Shown: in pieces, positions 46,039 through 54,127 of the stretch
Position numbering within the stretch: the first letter of the stretch is position 1
How the letters are laid out: each line of letters starts with the position of its first letter
Source: Bacteroidota bacterium
GTDB taxonomy: Bacteria > Bacteroidota > Bacteroidia > B-17B0 > Aurantibacillaceae
Reading direction: 5' to 3'
NCBI GenBank assembly: GCA_016194985.1
Contig: JACQAK010000046.1
Span: forward strand, 1 to 64,000
DNA length: 64,000 nt
Program-made: the position numbers and the translations under genes
Notes under the pieces: generated by a model
Database searches by the model: none
Seen by the model: only the letters and a program-made list of their open reading frames with translations
Told to the model about the DNA's origin: nothing

Positions 46039-47293
46039 TATGGCCAGTGGCTGGAACTGGATTATGCCTGGAGGAAGTCCATCCAGCTCTACATCTCAAA
46101 ACCCTCAGGTAACTTATTCCAGTATTGGTACAAAAACAATTACGTTATATGCAACCAATGTTATTGGAACTACCAATACCAGTGCCGCATTTTCAAAAAC
46201 CATTGCGATATATTCTATCCCGTCTGTTAATGCCACATCTGCAACTATTTGTGGAGGAACAAGTGCTACATTAACCGCCAGCGGAGCAACAAGCTATACA
46301 TGGAGTTCAGGACAAAATACAGCATCTGTTACAGTAACCCCTTCAGCAACTACCATATATACTGTAACAGGATCAACCAACGGATGTTCAAATTCGGCGG
46401 TATCTTCCGTAATTATTCCTGCTACGTCTGCTCCAAGCATTTGCATGGTAACAGCAGACAGTGTGTTTGCCAACAATATCATTTATTGGGACAAAACGAT
46501 TTCGAGCAAAGTGGATAGTTTCATTATTTACAGAGAAGTAAGTACCAATACCTACAAACGTATCGGTGCTCAAAAATATTCTGCATTCAGTCGCTTTATT
46601 GATACGGCCCGTAGCGTAGGACCTGCCAACGGTGATCCTAACATTACCTCTTACCGTTATAAATTACAGTTACGTGATAGTTGTGGAAATTATAGTGCTT
46701 TAAGCCCATATCATAACTCTGTCTATTTTTATACCAATACAACAGGGACTTATTTATGGAATGCTTATACGATTGAAAATCAAACAACGCCTGTAACAAC
46801 TTACGATTTGTTTAGAGATAATTTTGCTACAGGAACATGGACCTTAGTAGGAAGCTGTGCAGGAAGCCAAACATCATTAAACGACCCGGCTTACTCTTCA
46901 TACCCAAATGCCATTTGGAGGGTAGATGCTAATGGCTTTAACTGTAATCCTTCTGCCAGAACCAATCAACAGTTAAGCAAGTCAAAATCCAATGTTAAAA
47001 ATAATTTCAATGCCGGCGGTATTCCAACAAACATTACTTCTGCAGAATTAAATTCGTTGGTTAGCTTGTCTCCAAATCCTGCTACTACTGAACTAGCAGT
47101 GCATTTTAGTAATACAATCAATATTGCTACCAAATTATCTGTAACGGATGTTTTAGGAAAAGTAGTATTCTATTCAGAAATCAATGATGGAAATACCGCC
47201 GTTATACCAGTTAATGAACTGACAAACGGAGTATATTTCATTAAAATTCAACAAGCGAAAAACTCAGTAGTTAAAAAATTTGTAAAGGAATAA
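45947..47293 (+). CDS. Surface protein with T9SS type A tail, 3' part of a broken gene
   Basis: A frame open from about 45947 (GTG) to 47293. It begins inside a PKD-like domain (PPVANFSMPVSGCIGQPIQL, WNWIMPGGSPSSS), so the true start is in the upstream fragment. One Ig-like module follows (ATICGGTSATLTASGATSYT), then a conserved block (about residues 165-330, YREVSTNTYKRIG, NITSYRYKLQLRDSCGNYS) and a T9SS type A sorting tail (SLSPNPATTEL, VTDVLGKVV, NGVYFIKIQ). Without the upstream signal peptide it cannot be exported. The C-terminal half is very like that of the next gene. Confidence 0.8.
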   Translation: MRHLTPPVANFSMPVSGCIGQPIQLTDHSANMASGWNWIMPGGSPSSSTSQNPQVTYSSIGTKTITLYATNVIGTTNTSAAFSKTIAIYSIPSVNATSATICGGTSATLTASGATSYTWSSGQNTASVTVTPSATTIYTVTGSTNGCSNSAVSSVIIPATSAPSICMVTADSVFANNIIYWDKTISSKVDSFIIYREVSTNTYKRIGAQKYSAFSRFIDTARSVGPANGDPNITSYRYKLQLRDSCGNYSALSPYHNSVYFYTNTTGTYLWNAYTIENQTTPVTTYDLFRDNFATGTWTLVGSCAGSQTSLNDPAYSSYPNAIWRVDANGFNCNPSARTNQQLSKSKSNVKNNFNAGGIPTNITSAELNSLVSLSPNPATTELAVHFSNTINIATKLSVTDVLGKVVFYSEINDGNTAVIPVNELTNGVYFIKIQQAKNSVVKKFVKE

Positions 47294-47332
47294 TGAACCA
47301 TTTTTAATTTTTCAAAAACATATAACCAAGTC

Positions 47333-50300
47333 ATGCAACAAAAACACATTTTTAATTTTATTCTAATCATTATTCTTTCAATTAGCTGTAGGACAACTGC
47401 ACAAAATTTTGTTTGGGCAAAGTCTTTTGGTAGTGCTGGCAGTGGTATTTTTAGTCAGTCTTATGATTGGGCTCAAGAGATGGTAACTGATCCATCGGGC
47501 AATGTAATAGTTGCTGGTGGCTTTAATAATACCGTTGATTTTGACCCGGGCATTGGAGTAACTAATTTAACGTCTGCTGGTGGACGAGATATTTTTATTG
47601 CTAAATTTAATACCAATGGAGGATTGATTTGGGCTAAACGAATTGGGAATACTACCGATAATGACAACATTTCAGATTTAAAATGTGATGCAAATGGAAA
47701 TATTTTTTATATAGGACAGTTTACAGGGACTGTAGATTTTGATCCAGGCGCTTCTACCTCTAATTTGGTTTCAAACGGTGGTAGTGATATGTTTTTTTCT
47801 TGTCTTGATCCAAATGGAAATATGTTGGGAACTCCCTTTAAAATTGGCAGTACAAGCACAGATTATGGTGTAGCGCTAACAATTGATAATGCAGGATCTG
47901 TTTATGTAACAGGAGCATTTACAGGAACAGTAGATTTCGATATATCAGCCTCTACCTATAACTTAACCTCACATGGCTTACAAGATATTTTTGTTTTTAA
48001 GTATAATAATATAGCAACTTCTCCTTCATTTGTATGGGCCAGTATAATGGGAGGAGCTAATAGTGAAAGTCCAAGTGATATTGAGTTAAATACAGCTCAA
48101 AATTATTTGTACATGGTTTGTGCTTATACAGCAAGTATAACAAATGGAGTTACCTCTTTTACTGCGGCTGGTGCTTCCGATGTTTATATGCAACGAATAC
48201 CAGCTGCGACTGGCGGTTTAAATTTAGCGAAATCATTTGGAGGAACTGATAACGATGGAGTAACTGATCTTGCAATAGATGCATTGGATAATCTTTATTT
48301 GACAGGTAGTTTTGCAGGCGCTTGTGATTTTGATCCAAGTCCGGGTGTTAGCCAATTAATTGTTCAAACAGCAAATGATAATGATGGATATATAAGTAAA
48401 TTGAATTCAAATTTTGTATTTAGCTGGGTACAACATATTGAAAGTACATCATCGGATGGTGGTACCAAAATTATTTTAGATTCAGATAAAAATATTTTAC
48501 TGGAAGGTTTTTTTACAGGCCCAGATGTAGATTTAGATTTAAGTGCAGCCGGAACATATACTGTTAGTAATATTGGTGGCACTAATGTAGATGGATTATT
48601 AATAAAAATGGATCCTGCTGGAAATTTTGTATGGGGTAAAAACTGGGGAAACAGCAGTGGGGTTAACGCTGAAGGGTTTGCCCTTGATGCACATAATAAT
48701 ATTTTTATATGCGGCGATTATTTTGGAACCTGTGATTTTGACCCAAGTCCAACTAGTACCTATTCATTAACTGCAAATTTATACGGTTCAGATGCATATA
48801 TGTTTAAACTTTCGTGCACCCCTCCATCTACAGTTACCACAACATCCAATATAACACCGCTTTGTATGGGAAGTAGCGCCACAAGAACAATTGCATTAGC
48901 ATCAACTCCCGAACTGGGTGTTACGTATTCCTGGGGAACTCTTGGTTCATCCGGTATTTCCTTTTCGCCAACTACTGGTACAGCCACAACCATATCATAT
49001 AGTCCAACTACAACATTTAGTATTGTGGTAACTGCTACTAATGTCTGTGGAACATCGACAACAATGGTTCAATCTGTTACTCCTTATTCGTTGCCTTCCA
49101 TTTCAATCAGTATTGTTCCTTCTCCCACTATATGCTATGGTGACCCTGCAGCATTTACTGCTTCCGGAGCCTCCACCTATACATGGAATCCATCGTATAT
49201 TCTTAACGGTATGCCAACTGTGCATACTTCAGGAGGAATCTTTACCGTTACAGCCACCGACGCAAATTCATGCGTCAATACAAAAACCGTAAATTTTACA
49301 GTAATAAACACGCCTTCCATTTCTATTACCGGTAAAAATCTGGTATGTTTAAATAAACCCAATACACTTGCGGCAAGCGGCGCCTCCACGTACACTTGGC
49401 TTCCGGGCTCTGTAACGGGATCCACTATTAATGCGCAGCCATCCGGCAACACGGTGTATACGGTTAATGCTCAAGACAGCTATGGCTGTAATGCTTCAAA
49501 AACATTTAGTTTAAATTTGGTAACACCTGTTACGCCATCTATCTGTGTTGTAACTGTTGATTCTTTATCGCAATTTAATCATATCATCTGGGATAAAACG
49601 CCATATAATAACGTGGATAGTTTTATTGTGTATCGTGAAGTCAGCACCGGAACTTATAGACGAATTGGCTCTTTACATCAGTCGGCTTATAGTGAGTTTA
49701 TTGATACGGCCAGAAGTATAGGCCCTGCTAATGGTAACCCCAACATTACATCATACCGCTACAAATTACAATTACGGGATAGCTGTGGTAATTATAGTGC
49801 GATGAGTGCTTACCATAATTCTATTTATTTTATTTCCAACTCAACGGGTACTTACTTTTGGAACACCTATGATGTAGAAGGAGCTGCCAATACTCCTGTA
49901 AGTACGTTTAATCTGATAAGAGACAATACGGCCAGCGGAACATGGACCGTTGTGGGAAGCGCATCGGGAACTCAAACGTCGTTAAATGATCCTGCCTACG
50001 CAAGTTATCCAAATGGTGTTTGGAGAGTGGAAGCGCTTGGCTTCAATTGTTCTGCTTCATTTAAGTTATCACCTAACGCTCAAATCAATAAATCAAAATC
50101 CAATGTGAAAAATAATTTCAACATACCTCTTGGTATGAATACGATTAATCTGGATAAATTGATAAGCATCGCACCAAATCCTGCTACTACTGAAATCACA
50201 ATATCGTTTAATGAAGACATATCCATTAAAACAACCATTACGATCACGGATGTTCTTGGCAAAGCCATCAACAGTACTGAATTATATGAAGGAAAAAAAG

Positions 50301-50395
50301 CAGTGATGCCTGTTAATGAGCTAACCGACGGTTTTTATTTTATAAGGATTCAGCAGGGAAATAGTATAGCTATTAAGAAATTGGTTAAACACTAA
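47333..50395 (+). CDS. SBBP-repeat surface protein with T9SS type A tail
   Basis: A 1020-residue protein with a signal peptide (1-23). Residues about 25-490 hold SBBP-type beta-propeller repeats: FVWAKSFGSAGSG, VIVAGGFNNTVDFDPG, IFIAKFNTNGGLIWAKRIG. Two or three Ig-like modules (about 500-730) and the block VDSFIVYREVSTGTYRRIGS (about 730-930) follow. The tail (about 935-1020) is a type A T9SS sorting domain: SIAPNPATTEITISF, ITDVLGKAI, DGFYFIRIQ. It should be exported through the outer membrane. It shares its C-terminal half with the broken gene upstream, so the pair arose by duplication. Confidence 0.92.
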   Translation: MQQKHIFNFILIIILSISCRTTAQNFVWAKSFGSAGSGIFSQSYDWAQEMVTDPSGNVIVAGGFNNTVDFDPGIGVTNLTSAGGRDIFIAKFNTNGGLIWAKRIGNTTDNDNISDLKCDANGNIFYIGQFTGTVDFDPGASTSNLVSNGGSDMFFSCLDPNGNMLGTPFKIGSTSTDYGVALTIDNAGSVYVTGAFTGTVDFDISASTYNLTSHGLQDIFVFKYNNIATSPSFVWASIMGGANSESPSDIELNTAQNYLYMVCAYTASITNGVTSFTAAGASDVYMQRIPAATGGLNLAKSFGGTDNDGVTDLAIDALDNLYLTGSFAGACDFDPSPGVSQLIVQTANDNDGYISKLNSNFVFSWVQHIESTSSDGGTKIILDSDKNILLEGFFTGPDVDLDLSAAGTYTVSNIGGTNVDGLLIKMDPAGNFVWGKNWGNSSGVNAEGFALDAHNNIFICGDYFGTCDFDPSPTSTYSLTANLYGSDAYMFKLSCTPPSTVTTTSNITPLCMGSSATRTIALASTPELGVTYSWGTLGSSGISFSPTTGTATTISYSPTTTFSIVVTATNVCGTSTTMVQSVTPYSLPSISISIVPSPTICYGDPAAFTASGASTYTWNPSYILNGMPTVHTSGGIFTVTATDANSCVNTKTVNFTVINTPSISITGKNLVCLNKPNTLAASGASTYTWLPGSVTGSTINAQPSGNTVYTVNAQDSYGCNASKTFSLNLVTPVTPSICVVTVDSLSQFNHIIWDKTPYNNVDSFIVYREVSTGTYRRIGSLHQSAYSEFIDTARSIGPANGNPNITSYRYKLQLRDSCGNYSAMSAYHNSIYFISNSTGTYFWNTYDVEGAANTPVSTFNLIRDNTASGTWTVVGSASGTQTSLNDPAYASYPNGVWRVEALGFNCSASFKLSPNAQINKSKSNVKNNFNIPLGMNTINLDKLISIAPNPATTEITISFNEDISIKTTITITDVLGKAINSTELYEGKKAVMPVNELTDGFYFIRIQQGNSIAIKKLVKH

Positions 50396-50467
50396 TAATT
50401 AGAATAACATTGCTGAAGGTGTTACTTTTTCTTCAATGATGCATTATATAAAAAACGACAAACTCAT

Positions 50468-50602
50468 ATGAAGTTCACCAAATATATTTGCATCATGCTG
50501 GTTACCTTTATATTGATGGGCGCCATTAGTTCCTGCAGAACTCACCGCGACTGCAAAGGCAGAAAAAAGACAGCAAAAACAGCCATGGGCGGGTGGTTGT
50601 AA
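50468..50602 (+). CDS. Mini-lipoprotein of 44 residues
   Basis: A short gene missed by length cut-offs. The product starts MKFTKYICIMLVTFILMGA, followed by the lipobox ISSC, so Cys23 would be lipidated and a basic 22-residue tail (RTHRDCKGRKKTAKTAMGG...) would follow. It has its own ATG, and a perfect terminator hairpin comes 18 bp after its stop. The same short form, a lipobox then a basic tail ending in Gly-Gly-Trp, is seen in many Bacteroidota. Its role is unknown. It lies just before serC. Confidence 0.75.
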   Translation: MKFTKYICIMLVTFILMGAISSCRTHRDCKGRKKTAKTAMGGWL

Positions 50603-50620
50603 ACTTAATTTTAATTCTTT

Positions 50621-50656
50621 AAAAAGCCCATTTATCAGTTGATAAATGGGCTTTTT
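50621..50656 (+). terminator. Strong hairpin terminator
   Basis: AAAAAGCCCATTTATC (50621-50636) pairs perfectly with GATAAATGGGCTTTTT around the loop AGTT: a 16-bp stem followed by T-rich DNA. It ends the mini-lipoprotein transcript before serC. Confidence 0.92.
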
Positions 50657-50744
50657 ATTTTTTGAAAATTATATACTCAAAGATTATTTTATGCTATTAT
50701 AATAATTACTAATTTTACCCATCGAAAAACTAAACACTATCCTT

Positions 50745-51818
50745 ATGTCAAAAGTTCACAATTTTAGCGCAGGTCCCGGTATTTTACCTTTAGAGGTTTT
50801 AAAACAAGCGGCTGATGCCTGTATTAATTTCGACAATATGAATTTATCATTGTTGGAAATTTCTCACCGTAGTAAAAACTATGTAGCGGTTATGGATGAA
50901 GCCCGCGCTTTAATTAAAGAATTATTTGAAGTAGGCGATGAATATGAAGTACTATATCTAGGTGGTGGTGCCAGTACGCAATTTGCGATGGTACCATATA
51001 ACTTGTTAACAGACAATGGATATGCGGCTTACGTTAATACAGGTGTTTGGGCAAGTAAAGCTATTAAAGAATCTAAGATCGTAGGTAATACAAAAGTAAT
51101 TGCATCCTCAGAAGATAAAAACTTCAGCTATATACCAAAAGGCTATGAGGTTCCTAAGGATGCAGATTATCTTCACATTACATCTAATAATACTATTTAC
51201 GGAACTCAAATGAAAAGTTTTCCTAAATGCGACATTCCATTAGTATGTGATATGAGTTCCGACCTCTTTAGCAGAAAAGTAAATGCTAAAGATTTTGCCC
51301 TGATTTATGCCGGTGCACAAAAAAATATTGGTCCTGCGGGAAGTACCATGATTATGGTAAAAAAAGATATTCTTGGTAAAACAGGACGCAAAATGTTATC
51401 CATGTTGGATTATCAGGTACATATCAAAGGAGAGTCCATGTACAACACACCTCCTGTATTTCCGGTATATGTTACCATGTTAACCTTACGTTGGTTAAAG
51501 AAAAACGGAGGCATTAGCTGGGTGGAAAAACTGAATCAACAAAAAGCAGATTTATTATATAACGAAATCGACAGAAACTCTCAGTTTGTTGGAACGGCGG
51601 CAAAAGAAGACAGAAGTAATATGAATGCCTGTTTCTTACTGAATAAACCTGAATTGGAACCTGAGTTTGATAAGTTATGGAAAAGTGCTAATATAGATGG
51701 TATTCGCGGGCACCGGGATGTAGGAGGATACAGAGCATCAATGTACAATGCGTTACCTATAGAAAGTGTGCAGGTATTAGTAGATGTTATGAAAGAATTT
51801 GAAGCCAAATTTGCTTAA
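50745..51818 (+). CDS. serC: Phosphoserine aminotransferase
   Basis: A 357-residue class V aminotransferase that makes phosphoserine from 3-phosphohydroxypyruvate and glutamate, using PLP. It shows NFSAGPGILPLEVL at the start, the PLP Lys in AGAQKNIGPAG near residue 193 and the C-terminal HRDVGGYRASMYNA. Normal length. It stands alone between two hairpin terminators, so it is its own transcription unit; serA is not nearby. Confidence 0.96.
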   Translation: MSKVHNFSAGPGILPLEVLKQAADACINFDNMNLSLLEISHRSKNYVAVMDEARALIKELFEVGDEYEVLYLGGGASTQFAMVPYNLLTDNGYAAYVNTGVWASKAIKESKIVGNTKVIASSEDKNFSYIPKGYEVPKDADYLHITSNNTIYGTQMKSFPKCDIPLVCDMSSDLFSRKVNAKDFALIYAGAQKNIGPAGSTMIMVKKDILGKTGRKMLSMLDYQVHIKGESMYNTPPVFPVYVTMLTLRWLKKNGGISWVEKLNQQKADLLYNEIDRNSQFVGTAAKEDRSNMNACFLLNKPELEPEFDKLWKSANIDGIRGHRDVGGYRASMYNALPIESVQVLVDVMKEFEAKFA

Positions 51819-51835
51819 TACCAATTAGTTTTTTT

Positions 51836-51870
51836 AAAGCCTGCATTTTAAATAAAATGCAGGCTTTTTT
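51836..51870 (+). terminator. Hairpin terminator after serC
   Basis: AAAGCCTGCATTTTA pairs with TAAAATGCAGGCTTT (the loop is very short, around AA) and is followed by a T-run. It is 17 bp after the serC stop. Confidence 0.9.
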
Positions 51871-51960
51871 ATGCACCTGTATTTTCAATAATCAGGGTCG
51901 TCATATGTGAATATTTTAGTTATATTAGCAATAATTAATCCTGTGGCACGTTATAATCCA

Positions 51961-52629
51961 GTGAAATACATTTTTTTAAACATACTCTTGATATGCTATT
52001 TGTCCTCTTTTTCTCAGGACAATATACCTAAATTGCCAAAGTTTTTGATACGCGCCAATGTGGGTATACCTAAAGTAGCTTCCAGTAAACAATTCAGAAC
52101 GTCCTTTACCGGAGTCATCACGGCTGATGCCAGTGTAAACTATAAATTGTTTTCCAACTTTTTTGTAGGCTTAGGATATTCCTACACCTACTTTAAATGT
52201 CAAAAATATTTCAGAGACCCCTTACGTGACAATATCAATACAAATTTACAGGTACAGAATGGTTACTTAAAACTTGGCTATGATAAGTTTTTTAGCGACA
52301 ATGGCTTTGCAACGTTTTCAGTAAACATGGGCTATAGCACAGGAGAATACAGGAGTATCCGCTATAAAAATGATTCTCTAATAGGAAAATACCCTACATC
52401 ATACGTTACAGGTTTTATTGAACCAATGGTTGGTTTATATTTCATTGTTGACCCAAATTTTGCAATTGGCGGACATTTGTCGTACAACTATAGCTTTACT
52501 CAATTCAATCCCTTGTCGCCTCAATTCAATCAGTGGGGGCCAAGTGATTACACCAAGCTATCCAATAAATGGAACATAAGTATGATAACTCTTGGCTTTG
52601 GCTTTTATTATGGCTTAGCTAAAAAATAA
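51961..52629 (+). CDS. Probable outer-membrane beta-barrel protein
   Basis: 223 residues when started at GTG 51961, which gives a normal signal peptide (KYIFLNILLICYLSSFSQ). A GTG at 51907 would add 18 residues in front of it and is less likely. The body has barrel-type strands: NYKLFSNFFVGLGYSYTYF, GYLKLGYDKFFSDNGFATFS, VEPMVGLYF-like segments and ISMITLGFGFYYGL at the end. No named family is recognised. It follows serC but is separated from it by a terminator. Confidence 0.72.
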   Translation: MKYIFLNILLICYLSSFSQDNIPKLPKFLIRANVGIPKVASSKQFRTSFTGVITADASVNYKLFSNFFVGLGYSYTYFKCQKYFRDPLRDNINTNLQVQNGYLKLGYDKFFSDNGFATFSVNMGYSTGEYRSIRYKNDSLIGKYPTSYVTGFIEPMVGLYFIVDPNFAIGGHLSYNYSFTQFNPLSPQFNQWGPSDYTKLSNKWNISMITLGFGFYYGLAKK

Positions 52630-52639
52630 GTTTAGCATT

Positions 52640-52740
52640 TTCAACGCAGAGAGTCATAGTTTTTGAGTTCACTGAGTAATTAAAAGATATTTATATTCTG
52701 TGTCCTCTTATTCCTCATTCACTCTGTGTTGAGAAATTAA
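52640..52740. repeat. Intergenic repeat-like sequence with CAGAGAGT / ACTCTGTG words
   Basis: AACGCAGAGAGTCATAG, GTTCACTGAGTAATT, CTGTGTCCTC and CACTCTGTGTTGAG follow each other in a 100-bp gap between convergent genes. This pattern (AACxCAGAGxxx, ACTCTGTG) recalls dispersed sequences that I have seen in many Bacteroidota intergenic regions. It has no coding capacity. Confidence 0.4.
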
Positions 52741-52745
52741 GTAAT

Positions 52746-53987
52746 TTATTCAAATCGTAAACTCTCAATAGGATCTAACTGAGACGCGCGTTTAGCAGGG
52801 AGATAACCACTAATTAAACCCACAATCAAACATACCGTAAATCCGATAATAATCCATGTCCATGGCATAAAAAAAGAAGAACTTAAATTAAAGGAAATCA
52901 AATTAGCGGCAATAATTCCCATCAAGATTCCAAAGAAACCACCACAGACGCATATCACAATACTTTCAATTAAAAATTGATTTTTAATGGTTTCGGAGGT
53001 GGCGCCCAATGCTTTTCTAATACCTATTTCTTTGGTACGTTCTGTTACCGACACTAACATAATATTCATTAAGCCGATAGAGGCGCCAATCAATGTGATA
53101 ATGCCAATAATAAGCGCACCCATAGAAGCTTTACTGGTTAAACCAATCAGCATGCTTGCCAAACTGTCTGCCCTTGTGATTTCAAAATTATCTTCTTCCC
53201 CCAATGGAACTTTTCGTATTTTTCTGAATAAGCCATTGGCTTCTCCCAAAGCCAATTCCAACCAATGAGCATCTTTAGCCAATACGCTTATTGTAAAACT
53301 CATATCAGGTTTGCTAAAATATTGTCGGGCAGCAGTTAACGGGATGATACTAATTTTATCACCACCAAAACCCATGCTGTTTCCTTTACTGGCCAACACT
53401 CCAATAACTTTATATTTACCGCCGTTAATCGTTACTGTTTTATCCAATGCTTTTTGTTTCCCTTTAAATAAAGCAAACTCTACATCTTTACCAATGATCA
53501 CAACATGAGAACCGCTAATGATTTCCTGTGGGGAAAAATTCCTTCCCTTTTCCAATTCATAACCGCTGGTAGCCAGATAGTTCTCATCACCTCCAAATAC
53601 CTGGATATTGGGATTCGTTTTTTCTGCCTCAAATTTTAAACGGGAATTAAAAGATGCCATGGTAGATACCGCTGTGGTTACCGGAAACACAAACTCATCC
53701 TTAAACCGGATCGCTTCTTTATAGGTGATGGATTCGTATTGCTTGGCCCGTTTACCATGCCTGCCAACTTTTACATTCGTATCCTTGTTACGGATGGTGA
53801 ACGAATTAGCGCCCATACTGGTAAAATTACTGTTAATGGAACCCTTCATTGCATCAATAGCCGAAGAAATCCCAACCAAAGCAGTAATACCAAAGAAAAT
53901 AATCAGCATCGTTAAAAACGCCCTTAACTTATTGCCTTTAATCGAATCGGTAGCAACCTTAATATTTTCTTTCAGCAGTAATGCCAT
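52746..53987 (-). CDS. ABC transporter permease, MacB/FtsX type
   Basis: A 413-residue inner-membrane protein. TM1 is at about 20-42, a MacB-type periplasmic domain (about 45-270) follows, then three helices (about 285-310, 335-360 and 375-400) with the FtsX core and the motif SVTERTKEIGIRKALGATS. MacB-like permeases pair with an ABC ATPase and carry substrates or drive mechanotransmission. Neither the ATPase nor an adaptor lies in this window, so the partner is elsewhere. The ending DPIESLRFE is typical. Confidence 0.92.
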   Translation of the reverse strand: MALLLKENIKVATDSIKGNKLRAFLTMLIIFFGITALVGISSAIDAMKGSINSNFTSMGANSFTIRNKDTNVKVGRHGKRAKQYESITYKEAIRFKDEFVFPVTTAVSTMASFNSRLKFEAEKTNPNIQVFGGDENYLATSGYELEKGRNFSPQEIISGSHVVIIGKDVEFALFKGKQKALDKTVTINGGKYKVIGVLASKGNSMGFGGDKISIIPLTAARQYFSKPDMSFTISVLAKDAHWLELALGEANGLFRKIRKVPLGEEDNFEITRADSLASMLIGLTSKASMGALIIGIITLIGASIGLMNIMLVSVTERTKEIGIRKALGATSETIKNQFLIESIVICVCGGFFGILMGIIAANLISFNLSSSFFMPWTWIIIGFTVCLIVGLISGYLPAKRASQLDPIESLRFE

Positions 53988-54127
53988 ACTACAAAAATAA
54001 CCATTTACAAGAGATTTGATTTACCGTTGGTGTAGGAAAATAACTTCATATTGCGCATAACTTTTTTTATACATTTTAAAATTAAGCTATAATTTAAGGC
54101 GTTGTATTTAACTATTAATAACAAACC

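Noticed and set aside
52987-54000. Open frames opposite the MacB-type permease
   Set aside because: Antisense shadows of a long, well-conserved gene with hydrophobic codon bias.
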